From NCBI RefSeq assembly GCF_026015985.1, contig NZ_CP110389.1:3504001-3568000 (forward strand): 64,000 nt of DNA, read 5' to 3'. The notes beneath the pieces are model-generated. The model was not told where the DNA came from. It did no database searches and saw nothing but the letters and a program-made list of their open reading frames with translations. The DNA comes from Rhodopseudomonas sp. P2A-2r (lineage in GTDB: Bacteria; Pseudomonadota; Alphaproteobacteria; Rhizobiales; Xanthobacteraceae). This document shows, one piece after another, positions 9,209 to 17,433 of the stretch. Numbering within the stretch: position 1 is the first letter of the stretch; every line of letters begins with the position of its first letter. Made by a program: the position numbers and the translations under genes.

Positions 9209-10936
9209 ATGGTTTTGTGTTTTTCGGGTTTTGAACTGGATCGTGAACGCGCCGAATTGCGGGGGCCCGATGGCGTTGCCATCAAGCTTCGTCCGAAGAC
9301 CTGTGCGATGCTGTCGCTGTTCGCAGCCAATGCCGGGCAGGTGCTGAGCAAGCAGGATCTGATGGAGGCGGTGTGGCCGAACGTTCATGTCGGCGACGAC
9401 AGCCTGTTCCAATGCATCAAGGAGATCCGGACGGCGATCGGCGACGACCGGCGTCAGATGATCCGGCTGGTGTCCGGCCGTGGCTATGTGTTCGAGGCCG
9501 ATGTGCTTGCGGGCGAGCCGGCAACGCCAGAGCCGGCCGCCGCCGAACCCGCAGCGGTCTTGCCAACGATCCTGCCGGAGGTCCCGCCGGCCGATCAAGG
9601 CCGGCCGGCGGAGCCGTCTGCCATCCCGCGCGTTGCGCGAAAATCCAACTGGCGCCATGCGGCCTTCGCGGTCGCGGGTCTCGGCGCCATTGCGGCGCTC
9701 GCCATATTGGCGATAAGGCTGACGCCGGACCTCGTCCCCGCCCGCGGAGCACCGGTCATCGCGGTGATGCCGATCGCCGCGGCCGATGACGACAGCGGCG
9801 CGATGGCCGCCAACGTCACGACGCGTCTTGCCGATGGCCTGGCCAAGATCGAGAACATCCGGGTGGCCGTGCCGCAAAGTGGGTCGCAGGCCGGCTCCGG
9901 CCAAGGGGCGGACTTCATCGTCAATGCCGAATTGCGCAAGACCGAACGTTCGTGGGAGGTGCGGGCGCGCATGACCCGGGCCGCGACCCGCGAAGTCGTG
10001 TGGACCGCCCCGGTGTCGGTGTCCGCCGACGAGACCGAATTGTCGCAACAGCAATCGCGACTCGCCGCCGGCATCGGACATCCGCTGGCGTTGCGTCTCG
10101 GTGTGTTGCTCGATCCCGCTCCGCCGGTCGCCACAAGCGATGGCGGTTCGCCACCCGGGAGTGCCAGGGTGGTGATCGAGCAGGCCACGGCGTCGATCGT
10201 GCAGACCTCGCGCGAGCGCTTCGAGACAGCGCAGACCATGCTGGAAAAGGCGCTCGCCGGCGATCCCGACAATTCCGACCTTGCCGTTGCGCTGGCCGCG
10301 CTGCAGATGCGCGGCGTCCAGATGGTTTGGTACAATCCGGAGGAGCGCGCCGCTGCAGAGCACAGAGCGCGGGAAGTCCTGGAGCGCGCCTTGCGCAACA
10401 AGCCGAACTCCATTCCGGTGCTCGAAGCCTATTGCCGCTTTCTCAACGCCACCAACGAGTTTGTCGAGAGCCTGGTAGCCTGCGCCAGGACGCTGAACTT
10501 CGATCCGTGGAACGGTGTGGGACTCTACCATATCGGTCTGGCCCAGATGCAACTCGGGCGCTTCGACGATGCGCTGGCGTCGTTCCAGCAGGCCGATCGT
10601 TTCGATACGCCGCAGGTGTCGCGGTGGACCTGGCGGCTGGGGATCGGGATGATCTATGTGCTCACGCAGCGCGGCGAAGACGCCTTGCCGTGGCTGCAAA
10701 GCTCGATCGCCATCACCCCCGCGTCGGGGCGCCCTTACATGGTGCTGGCCGCGGCCTACCTGCAATTGGGACGTGCTGCCGAAGCAAAGACAGCGATGGA
10801 CAAGGCGATCGAACTGCGTCCCGGTTCGAACCTCGCCAATGTCACGCTGCCGAGCAAGAACGCCAGCGCGGCCTTTCTTGCGGCGGGCGATGCGCTGGGG
10901 CGGGCGTTCGTTGCGGCCGGCCTGCCGGAGCACTGA
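9209..10936 (+). CDS. CadC/ToxR-like membrane-anchored winged-helix regulator with TPR domain
   Basis: 575 residues from the ATG at 9209; the frame is open upstream but the DNA-binding domain starts here (MVLCFSGFELD). Residues 1-97 form an OmpR/PhoB-type winged helix (LLxKQDLMEAVWP-like core, RLVSGRGYVFEA wing). Residues 103-145 are a Pro/Ala linker, and 150-171 a single transmembrane helix (AAFAVAGLGAIAALAIL). The rest is probably periplasmic, with a NodQ/CyaA-like alpha/beta part (VIAVMPI) and TPR-like helices at about 390-545. Such proteins sense envelope signals and bind DNA directly from the membrane. The divergent autotransporter is the obvious target; that is inference from position. 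Confidence 0.85.
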   Translation: MVLCFSGFELDRERAELRGPDGVAIKLRPKTCAMLSLFAANAGQVLSKQDLMEAVWPNVHVGDDSLFQCIKEIRTAIGDDRRQMIRLVSGRGYVFEADVLAGEPATPEPAAAEPAAVLPTILPEVPPADQGRPAEPSAIPRVARKSNWRHAAFAVAGLGAIAALAILAIRLTPDLVPARGAPVIAVMPIAAADDDSGAMAANVTTRLADGLAKIENIRVAVPQSGSQAGSGQGADFIVNAELRKTERSWEVRARMTRAATREVVWTAPVSVSADETELSQQQSRLAAGIGHPLALRLGVLLDPAPPVATSDGGSPPGSARVVIEQATASIVQTSRERFETAQTMLEKALAGDPDNSDLAVALAALQMRGVQMVWYNPEERAAAEHRAREVLERALRNKPNSIPVLEAYCRFLNATNEFVESLVACARTLNFDPWNGVGLYHIGLAQMQLGRFDDALASFQQADRFDTPQVSRWTWRLGIGMIYVLTQRGEDALPWLQSSIAITPASGRPYMVLAAAYLQLGRAAEAKTAMDKAIELRPGSNLANVTLPSKNASAAFLAAGDALGRAFVAAGLPEH

Positions 10937-10999
10937 CCCTATGCCGGCTTCAGCATGTCGTCGCCACCCGGCACGCCGTTCGCGTGGTCGGTCGGCCGG

Positions 11000-11344
11000 C
11001 TATCGGCCGTAATTGCCAAGCCGCCGCGACAGATCCTGCATCACGAACGCATTCATCCGCAGATTGACGGCCTTGCCGTCGGCCAACCGCAGGTCGATCT
11101 CGTAGGTCGCCGGATCGATCTGCCTGAGCGCATCGATCTGCATGACATTGAGCTTCGAGAGATCTTCGGCGGGTTGCGCGGCGGTCGCTGCGGGGCGGGG
11201 CACCGGCTTTGCGGCCCGCGCAGCAGGCTTCCGGGCGGCGGGAGCGGGCGCGGCGTCCTGGGCCTGAGCGGCGTCCTGCGCCGGAGCCTGGGCCAGAGCC
11301 ACGGTGGAAAGCAGCAGCGCCGCTGCAAACAGCATGAATTTCAA
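11000..11344 (-). CDS. Small secreted protein with Ala/Pro-rich linker, function unknown
   Basis: 114 residues. A clear signal peptide (MKFMLFAAALLLSTVALA, cleaved near residue 18) is followed by an Ala/Pro/Arg-rich low-complexity stretch to about residue 58, then a compact C-terminal part (LNVMQIDALRQIDPATYEIDLRLADG) that looks folded. I do not recognise a named family. It converges with the regulator gene, with a 63-base gap, and is divergent from the caspase-like gene, so it may share that gene's promoter region. Confidence 0.7.
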   Translation of the reverse strand: MKFMLFAAALLLSTVALAQAPAQDAAQAQDAAPAPAARKPAARAAKPVPRPAATAAQPAEDLSKLNVMQIDALRQIDPATYEIDLRLADGKAVNLRMNAFVMQDLSRRLGNYGR

Positions 11345-11545
11345 GGCGAATCTCCGCAGATCGAGTGAGCGTCATATGATGCGGCATTTACGCGCATTTT
11401 GTGATGGTCGTATCGTCAAAACGAAGTTCAGCCGGCCGCGCGGCAGGCCTATGCGCTGTGAACCGTTTGCATTTGGGGGCCGACGAAGGCAGGACTGCGG
11501 GACAGGCTGCGGATGAGGATATCCGCTGCGGACGAGGATATCACG

Positions 11546-13036
11546 ATGCCCAATTTGTCGATCAGGTTCCTGGCATCGGCCGGCCTGGCCTTCGCGCTCA
11601 CGATCTTCGCCGCACCGGCATTCGCCGACAAGCGCGTCGCGCTGGTGATCGGCAACAACGACTACCGCAACGTCCCGAAGCTGCAGAAAGCCGTCAACGA
11701 CGCCCGCACCATGGGCGATGCGCTGCGGGGGCTCGGCTTCCAGGTGATGGTGGCGGAGAACCAGACACGGCAGGGTTTCAGCCAGACCCTGCAGGCATTC
11801 GACGCATCGGTGGAGAAGGGCGACACCGCGTTCTTCTTCTTCGCCGGTCATGGCTTCGAGATCCGCGGACAGAACTATCTGCTGCCCACCGACGTGCCGG
11901 CGGCCAGCGAGGGTCAGGAAGAACTGGTACGCGACGCCTCCATGCTGGCGGACCGCATCGTCGAACGGCTGCAGAACAAGGGCGCGCGGACATCCATCCT
12001 GGTGTTCGACGCCTGCCGCAACAATCCGTTCGAGCGCGCCGGCACCCGCGCCGTGGCCGGAGGCGGCGGGCTGGCGCCGATGACCACGCTGCCCGAGGGC
12101 GTGTTCTCGATCTTCTCGGCCGGACCGCGGCAGACCGCCCTCGACCGGCTGTCCGACCAGGACGCCAATCCAAATTCGGTATTCACCCGCACCTTCGTCA
12201 AGCAGCTCGAGACGCCCGGCGCCAACCTGGTGCAGGTGGCGCAGCGCACCCGCCGCGTGGTCAGCGAGATGGCCGAGACCGTGCGCCACAAGCAGGTGCC
12301 GGTGTATTTCGACCAGATGGTCGACGACGTGTTCCTCAATGGCGCCGCCGCGCAAGCCGATGCAAAACCGGAACCCGTGCAGAAGCTGGCAGCACTGCCG
12401 CCCGTGGCGCCGCGCACCGCGCCGACCAACGAGGCCGTCAACGCGCCGATCGCCAACTTCTCGCGCCACAATGGCGGCTGGAGCGTCACCTTCTCCATCG
12501 CCGATCCGACGCTGGGGATTTCCTGGCGGATGAACGATACGGCCGAGTTCAAGGAGACCGGCTTTCTCGACACGCTGGATCCGCGGACGCGAAAACGGAT
12601 GCCCAATCCGTCGATCCAGCTCGATGCCGACGCGCCGGCCGCCACCATTCAGCTGCGCTATGTGGACGCGTCCGGCGAGTTGCAGGGCCCGTTTCCGATC
12701 CGCTTCGATCCGGAAGCCGCGTTGATCCGCGACCAGCGCAAGATCCTGGACATGACCGCCTCAAGCTGGCTGTCGTTCCGCGACTATAACGGCCTGCTGG
12801 TGTACTATAGTCAGTTGCTGTCATTCCGCTGCGCGATCCGCGAGGCACGGATCGGCATCGACAGCGCGGTGCCGGACAAGCTGCTGAAGCTGCCGCCCTG
12901 CGACATGAAGGATCCCATGTCGATCCCCTCCCAGGCGCAGACCTACATGAAGCTGCCGGGCACGACCAAATCGGTGTCGGTCGAGCTGACCTTCCGCGAC
13001 GGCAGCGTGTCGGAGATCAAGAGTTTTCGCCGCTGA
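11546..13036 (+). CDS. Secreted caspase-family (peptidase C14, orthocaspase-like) protein
   Basis: 496 residues from the ATG at 11546, which has GAGGA upstream and begins a good signal peptide (cleavage after APAFA, residue 27). Residues 29-240 are a caspase p20-like domain: KRVALVIGNNDY, catalytic His in AGHG (His102) and catalytic Cys in DACRNNPF (Cys157). Both residues of the dyad are present, so activity is likely, with basic P1 preference expected for the family. Residues 330-496 are a second, unassigned beta-rich domain (SRHNGGWSVTFSIAD onward). The predicted location is the periplasm or outside the cell. No obvious substrate is encoded next to it. Confidence 0.88.
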   Translation: MPNLSIRFLASAGLAFALTIFAAPAFADKRVALVIGNNDYRNVPKLQKAVNDARTMGDALRGLGFQVMVAENQTRQGFSQTLQAFDASVEKGDTAFFFFAGHGFEIRGQNYLLPTDVPAASEGQEELVRDASMLADRIVERLQNKGARTSILVFDACRNNPFERAGTRAVAGGGGLAPMTTLPEGVFSIFSAGPRQTALDRLSDQDANPNSVFTRTFVKQLETPGANLVQVAQRTRRVVSEMAETVRHKQVPVYFDQMVDDVFLNGAAAQADAKPEPVQKLAALPPVAPRTAPTNEAVNAPIANFSRHNGGWSVTFSIADPTLGISWRMNDTAEFKETGFLDTLDPRTRKRMPNPSIQLDADAPAATIQLRYVDASGELQGPFPIRFDPEAALIRDQRKILDMTASSWLSFRDYNGLLVYYSQLLSFRCAIREARIGIDSAVPDKLLKLPPCDMKDPMSIPSQAQTYMKLPGTTKSVSVELTFRDGSVSEIKSFRR

Positions 13037-13180
13037 AAATCGTCAGCGCCTGGGCTCCTGTGGCAATCCTGCAACCGTCACCGACAAATTCGCTTAGGTT
13101 GCAAGTATTTTGTATCGCAACTTCAGCGACGGAGTCATTTTGGGCGAAGCTGGTCAGCCGTTCGATGGCAGGAGTTGCGT

Positions 13181-13942
13181 ATGCCCCGACGTGTCAGTCT
13201 CGTCTTCATGTCCGCACTATCAATCGGCCTCGGCGCCGCCGGCGGCGTCTGCGCCGCGGACCTGTCGTTTCCGGTGCCGGCGCTGAAGGCGGCATCGCTC
13301 CCCGTCAACACCAACTGGAGCGGCCTGTTCATCGGCGCCGAGGGTGGCCAAGGCTGGGGCACCGATCAACTGTTCTTCCCGGGGCCGCTCAGCAGAACCA
13401 GCCGCTTTGACACATCGGGCGGGTTGGCCGGCGCGGTGATCGGCTATCACTTCCAGCTGCCGGTCAGCAATTGGGTGTTCGGCATCGAGGGCAGCCTGGA
13501 CTGGACCGACATCAAGGGCACCACGCCTTGCCCGCTCGCGATCTTCAGCTGCAGCACCAAGCTTGAAGGACTTGCGACCGGCACCGGCCAGATCGGCTAT
13601 GCCTGGAGCAACTTTCTGGTCTATGGCAAAGGCGGCTTTGCCTGGGGCGGGGATCGCGCCTGGGCAACGTCGGCAACCGGCGCCGTTGTCGAACGCACCG
13701 CAAAGGTCGACCGTGTCGGCTACGTGCTGGGCGCCGGCATCGAATACATGTTCGCGCCGAACTGGGCCGCCAAGCTCGAATACAATCATATCAGGTTCGA
13801 CAGCACGACCGTGGCGGCGCGCAGTCCGGGCGGCGTGTTCTTGGAGAATATCGAGCTGAGCGGCCGTTCTCTCGACCTGGTGAAAGGCGGCGTCAACTAT
13901 CACTTCAACTGGCTGCCGCCGGCCGTGCTGGTGCGCAACTAG
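13181..13942 (+). CDS. Outer-membrane beta-barrel protein (Omp25/RopB-like)
   Basis: 253 residues from the ATG at 13181, six bases after GCAGGAG; an in-frame TTG lies at 13175. A signal peptide ends at VCAAD (about residue 26). The mature part begins with the family's NWSGLFIGAEGGQGWG strand and runs in alternating amphipathic strands to the C-terminus, with the usual GIEYMFAPNWAAKLEYNH segment near the end. It is an eight-stranded surface barrel of the Omp25/31 class, abundant in Rhizobiales; a structural role is likely. Confidence 0.88.
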   Translation: MPRRVSLVFMSALSIGLGAAGGVCAADLSFPVPALKAASLPVNTNWSGLFIGAEGGQGWGTDQLFFPGPLSRTSRFDTSGGLAGAVIGYHFQLPVSNWVFGIEGSLDWTDIKGTTPCPLAIFSCSTKLEGLATGTGQIGYAWSNFLVYGKGGFAWGGDRAWATSATGAVVERTAKVDRVGYVLGAGIEYMFAPNWAAKLEYNHIRFDSTTVAARSPGGVFLENIELSGRSLDLVKGGVNYHFNWLPPAVLVRN

Positions 13943-13944
13943 AG

Positions 13945-14445
13945 TTATCGCGGCAGGTTCATCGCTCGCCCAACGCTGAAAAGAACGGGGATGAGGGCAA
14001 CGATGGCGATCGCGACCAGCGGCCCGGCCCAAACGAACGTGCTGCTGTCAATGTAGCCCTCCGCCAATGCCGCTCGCAGCAGCATTGTGGTGACTGGCAA
14101 ATTGATGAGCACAGCAGTTGCAGTCCCCGGAGCATAACGGCGCATAACCATTGTCGCCAGGACGTGCGGGAAAGCAACATTCAGCAGCATTGCCAATGCG
14201 TAGCCACACAACAAGTAGGCTCCAACACTCTGCTTGCCCTGCAAATGAGCGAGAACGGCCGCGACCGCAGCAAGGACCGTCAACACTGCCAACGCAAACC
14301 GAAGCTCGCTACTTCCTACTGCGGGGTGCCATTTCCCGGCCGTTTGCGACCATGCCGGTAGCCAGATCGCCTCTTCGGCGTTGTGAACTGCAACTGCCGC
14401 CACGAACAACCAAGCGAGAGTTGAGTAGCTCACTCCGGGGACCAC
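13945..14445 (-). CDS. HXXEE-domain integral membrane protein
   Basis: 166 residues with about five predicted membrane helices. The first helix contains the family signature HNAEE (residues 21-25) in VAVHNAEEAIWLP. The PF13787-type HXXEE family has no established function; the conserved His and Glu pair suggests metal binding or catalysis in the membrane. The gene converges with the barrel gene (stops two bases apart). The codon use looks somewhat less GC-biased than its neighbours. Confidence 0.75.
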   Translation of the reverse strand: MVPGVSYSTLAWLFVAAVAVHNAEEAIWLPAWSQTAGKWHPAVGSSELRFALAVLTVLAAVAAVLAHLQGKQSVGAYLLCGYALAMLLNVAFPHVLATMVMRRYAPGTATAVLINLPVTTMLLRAALAEGYIDSSTFVWAGPLVAIAIVALIPVLFSVGRAMNLPR

Positions 14446-14538
14446 GCTCTCACGACATTCGATCGTCCATGCCTAGCCTGGTCGAGCCATCGCCGATTTG
14501 ACATGTCTCAATTCGATAGCGGATGGTGGCCAGCCGCG

Positions 14539-15309
14539 TCAGCCCATCACCGAGTAGCCGCCGTCCACCGGGATCGCCGCACCGGTGACGAAGTCCGATG
14601 CCGCGGAGCTCAGGAACACCGCGATCCCCGCCATGTCCCCGGCGGCGCCCCAGCGCCCCGCCGGCGTTCGCGCCAGCACGCGGTCGTTGAGGCCATCGAC
14701 CTGTTTGCGGGCGTTCTGCGTCAGTTCGGTGTCGATCCAGCCGGGCAGCACCGCATTGGCCTGGATGTTGTCGGCCGCCCAGGCGCAGGCGCAGGAGCGC
14801 GTGAACTGCACGATGCCGCCCTTGCTGGCGGCATAGACCGGCGCATAGGCCGCGCCGAAAATCGACATCATCGAACCGATATTGATGATCTTGCCGCCAC
14901 CGTTGGCCTTCATCGCCGGGTGCACCGCCTGCGAACACAGGAAGGCGCTGGTGAGATTGGTCTTCATCACCGTTTCCCACTCCGCGAGGTTGAGGACATC
15001 CGGCGGTTTGCGGATGCTCATGCCGGCATTGTTGATGAGGATGTCGATGCGGCCATAGGCATCCTGGACGCGCGCGATCATGGCGGCCACTGCGGCGGCA
15101 TCGGTCACATCGGCGGCGACGGCGATCGCCTTGCCGCCGTGGGTAGTAAGCGTGGCGACGGCCTCATCCGACTTCGCCTGATTGCGCCCGACGATAACCA
15201 GCGTCGCGCCGGCGTCGGAAAGGCCGCGGGCCATGCCGAGACCGATGCCACCATTTCCGCCGGTGACAATGGCGACGCGGCCGGTGAGGTCGAAGGGTCC
15301 TTGAGTCAT
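14539..15309 (-). CDS. SDR-family oxidoreductase, paralogue 1
   Basis: 256 residues from the ATG at 15309. A classical short-chain dehydrogenase: NAD(P)-binding TGGNGGIG near residue 12, NNAG in ILINNAGMS, catalytic Ser in IINIGSMMS and YxxxK in YAASK. The ending DGGYSVMG is usual for the family. It is a close paralogue of the upstream gene (same length, same FDLTGRVAIVTGG start and GWIDTEL segment), pointing to a tandem duplication. Its position downstream of a sugar ABC transporter suggests oxidation of a sugar or polyol taken up by that system; that is inference. Confidence 0.9.
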   Translation of the reverse strand: MTQGPFDLTGRVAIVTGGNGGIGLGMARGLSDAGATLVIVGRNQAKSDEAVATLTTHGGKAIAVAADVTDAAAVAAMIARVQDAYGRIDILINNAGMSIRKPPDVLNLAEWETVMKTNLTSAFLCSQAVHPAMKANGGGKIINIGSMMSIFGAAYAPVYAASKGGIVQFTRSCACAWAADNIQANAVLPGWIDTELTQNARKQVDGLNDRVLARTPAGRWGAAGDMAGIAVFLSSAASDFVTGAAIPVDGGYSVMG

Positions 15310-15328
15310 CGCGTTGTCTCCGTTGCCG

Positions 15329-16099
15329 TCAGCCCATGATCGAATAGCCGCCATCGACGGTCAGCGCTGCGCCGTTGACGAAATCCGCGGCTGCACTAGC
15401 CAGGAAAACCGCGGCGCCGGCAAGGTCCTGCGGTCGGCCCCAGCGGCTCGCCGGGGTGCGCGCCAGGATCCGGTCGTGCAGCTCGGGCCGCCGCTCGCGG
15501 GCGCGTAGCGTGAGTTCGGTGTCGATCCAGCCGGGCAGGATGGCATTGACCTGGATGTTGTCGATGGCCCAGGCAGCGGCCAGCGAGCGCGTCAGCTGCA
15601 GGATGCCGCCCTTGCTGGCGGCGTAATTCGCGGCGCCGCCGGCGCCAAGCATCGCCAGCACCGAGGCGATGTTGATGATCTTGCCGCCGCCCGCGTCCTT
15701 CATCGCCGGATACACCGCCTGCGCGCACAGGAACGGCGCGGTCATGTTGACGTCGATGACCTTCTGCCATTCCGCCAGCGTCATGGTCTCCGCCGGGGCG
15801 GCGATGCTGATGCCGGCATTGTTGACGAGGATGTCGACACGGCCGAATTCCTTCACGGTCGCCGCGACCATGTTCGCGACCGATGTGGGCACCGTGACGT
15901 CAGTCGTGAGCGCCAGCACCGGCCGACCGGAGATTTCCAGCGCGGCCTTCGCCTGTTCCGAATTCGCACTGTTGAGGTCGGCGATAACCACCGATGCGCC
16001 GGCTTCGGCCAGTCCGCGCGCCATGGCGAGGCCGATGCCCGCATTGCCGCCGGTGACGATGGCCACGCGACCGGTGAGATCGAACAGTGGATTGGTCAT
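15329..16099 (-). CDS. SDR-family oxidoreductase, paralogue 2
   Basis: 256 residues from the ATG at 16099; an upstream extension is open but lacks family similarity. Motifs: TGGNAGIG (cofactor), NNAG, Ser in NIASVLAM and YAASK. It lies 19 bases upstream of paralogue 1, so the two are probably co-transcribed. The pair differs most in the substrate-side loops (SIAAPAETMTL against SIRKPPDVLNL), so different substrates or steps in one pathway are plausible. Confidence 0.9.
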   Translation of the reverse strand: MTNPLFDLTGRVAIVTGGNAGIGLAMARGLAEAGASVVIADLNSANSEQAKAALEISGRPVLALTTDVTVPTSVANMVAATVKEFGRVDILVNNAGISIAAPAETMTLAEWQKVIDVNMTAPFLCAQAVYPAMKDAGGGKIINIASVLAMLGAGGAANYAASKGGILQLTRSLAAAWAIDNIQVNAILPGWIDTELTLRARERRPELHDRILARTPASRWGRPQDLAGAAVFLASAAADFVNGAALTVDGGYSIMG

Positions 16100-16194
16100 G
16101 CGTGTCGCCCCGGCCGATTGATCGTCCGGATTTCGTCCTGCGAATCCGGTTGGTGCGATCATGACGGTCTCGGCGACCGGAAGGAAGAGGCCGC

Positions 16195-16380
16195 CTACCG
16201 ACGGCTGAGCGCCATCAGGCCGAGCCCGACCGCGGCCAGCGCGGCGCCGTACCAGGCCCACTGGGTCTGCTGGATCATGAAGCTGGACTGCGGCCAGTTC
16301 ACGTAACCGGTGCCCTGGCCGATCCATAGGAGGCCAATGAGCAAAGCGAGTAGTCCGAGGGTCAGGAAGGGGATGCGCAT
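16195..16380 (-). CDS. Small two-helix membrane protein, unknown
   Basis: 61 residues from the ATG at 16380. Two hydrophobic segments (residues 3-20 and 38-56) are joined by an aromatic loop (GTGYVNWPQSSFMI). I recognise this as a type of short membrane protein common in Bradyrhizobium relatives, but no function is known. No clear ribosome-binding site is visible. It sits between the permease gene and the SDR pair in the same direction. Confidence 0.6.
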   Translation of the reverse strand: MRIPFLTLGLLALLIGLLWIGQGTGYVNWPQSSFMIQQTQWAWYGAALAAVGLGLMALSRR

Positions 16381-16437
16381 GAGGGAGATACGAGAGGAGG
16401 GCGGGAATGGTTTCAAGCGTTAAACATCGTGCGAGCC

Positions 16438-16482
16438 GCATGATCGGCGGCGCAAGGGCGCCTTTGCCCACCCTACGATTTC
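16438..16482. repeat. Intergenic palindrome (GGGCAAAGGCGCC type)
   Basis: GGCGCAAGGGCGCC followed by TTTGCCCACCCTACG. It overlaps the last codons of the permease gene. A related but shorter hairpin is found near 20187-20210, and a further degenerate unit near 20320-20353. It could also act as a transcription brake downstream of the transporter genes. Confidence 0.5.
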
Positions 16483-17402
16483 TCGCGGCCAACGCTCCGT
16501 CGCTGGCGATAATCCTTGAACTGCTGGTCGGCCAGCACGCCGATCAGGATCACCGCGCCCATCACAGCGAAATTCAGCGAACTGGGGATGCCCAGCAGGT
16601 TGACGAGGTTCTGCAGGATCTGCAGCAGGATGGCGCCGAGCACGATGCCCATGATCGAGCCTTCGCCGCCGCGCAGCGAGCAGCCGCCGAGCACCGCCGC
16701 AGCGATGCCGTACAGCTCGTAGAAATTGCCGTGCGACGCCGGCGAGATCGAGCGGGTGTACATCGTGAGAAAAATCGAGGCGAGGCCGGCGAGCAGGCCG
16801 CAGATGACGTAGGCCGCGAGCACCACGCGGCCGGTGCGGATACCGGAATAGCGCGCCGCCTCCTCGTTGCGGCCCACCGCGAACAGATAGCGGCCGAACA
16901 CCGAGCGATGCAGCAGCACGGCCATCGCCAGCGCGATGACGACGAAGGCGATGAAGGTGTGCGGCACGCCGTAGCTGCGCCCGGTGGTGAGCCACTCCAA
17001 TGTCGGAAAGCTCTGCCCGAAGGCAAATCCGGCGGTGCCGTCATTGGTGTAGTAGCGGGCGATGCCGCGATACAGCAACAACCCGCACAATGTCACCACG
17101 AAGGGCTGCAGGCGCATCCGCGTGATCAGAAAGCCGTTGATCAGCCCGATCAATGTCCCGGCCACCAGCATGACCAGGACCGCCACCGGCCAGGGCAGGT
17201 CGTAGGTCACCAGCAGGTCGACGAAGATCACGCCGAGCAGGGCGAACACGGATCCGATGGAGAGGTCGATGCCGGCGGTGATGATCACCAGGCCCTCGCC
17301 GAGCGAGAACAGTCCGAACAGGCCGATCAGGTTGGCGGTATTGGCCAGGTTGATCGGCGACAGAAAACGCGGGTTGATGATCGCGACGATGGTGCCGACC
17401 AC
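16473..17402 (-). CDS. Ribose-type sugar ABC transporter permease, apparent frameshift at its start
   Basis: The readable frame gives 309 residues from a GTG at 17402 with no ribosome-binding site, and it lacks half of the first membrane helix. The expected start is the ATG at 17440, which overlaps the ATPase stop. From there the reading is MLKKI then stop, but one more A in the A5 run (17430-17434 on the plus strand) gives MLKKDLGLLVLILVVGTI, a full first helix. The rest is a normal RbsC-like permease with about ten helices and the EGLVIITAGIDLSIGS signature. It forms the channel with the ATPase encoded upstream. Confidence 0.85.
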   Translation of the reverse strand: MVGTIVAIINPRFLSPINLANTANLIGLFGLFSLGEGLVIITAGIDLSIGSVFALLGVIFVDLLVTYDLPWPVAVLVMLVAGTLIGLINGFLITRMRLQPFVVTLCGLLLYRGIARYYTNDGTAGFAFGQSFPTLEWLTTGRSYGVPHTFIAFVVIALAMAVLLHRSVFGRYLFAVGRNEEAARYSGIRTGRVVLAAYVICGLLAGLASIFLTMYTRSISPASHGNFYELYGIAAAVLGGCSLRGGEGSIMGIVLGAILLQILQNLVNLLGIPSSLNFAVMGAVILIGVLADQQFKDYRQRRSVGREKS

Positions 17403-17433
17403 CAGAATGAGGACCAGGAGCCCTAGATCTTTT

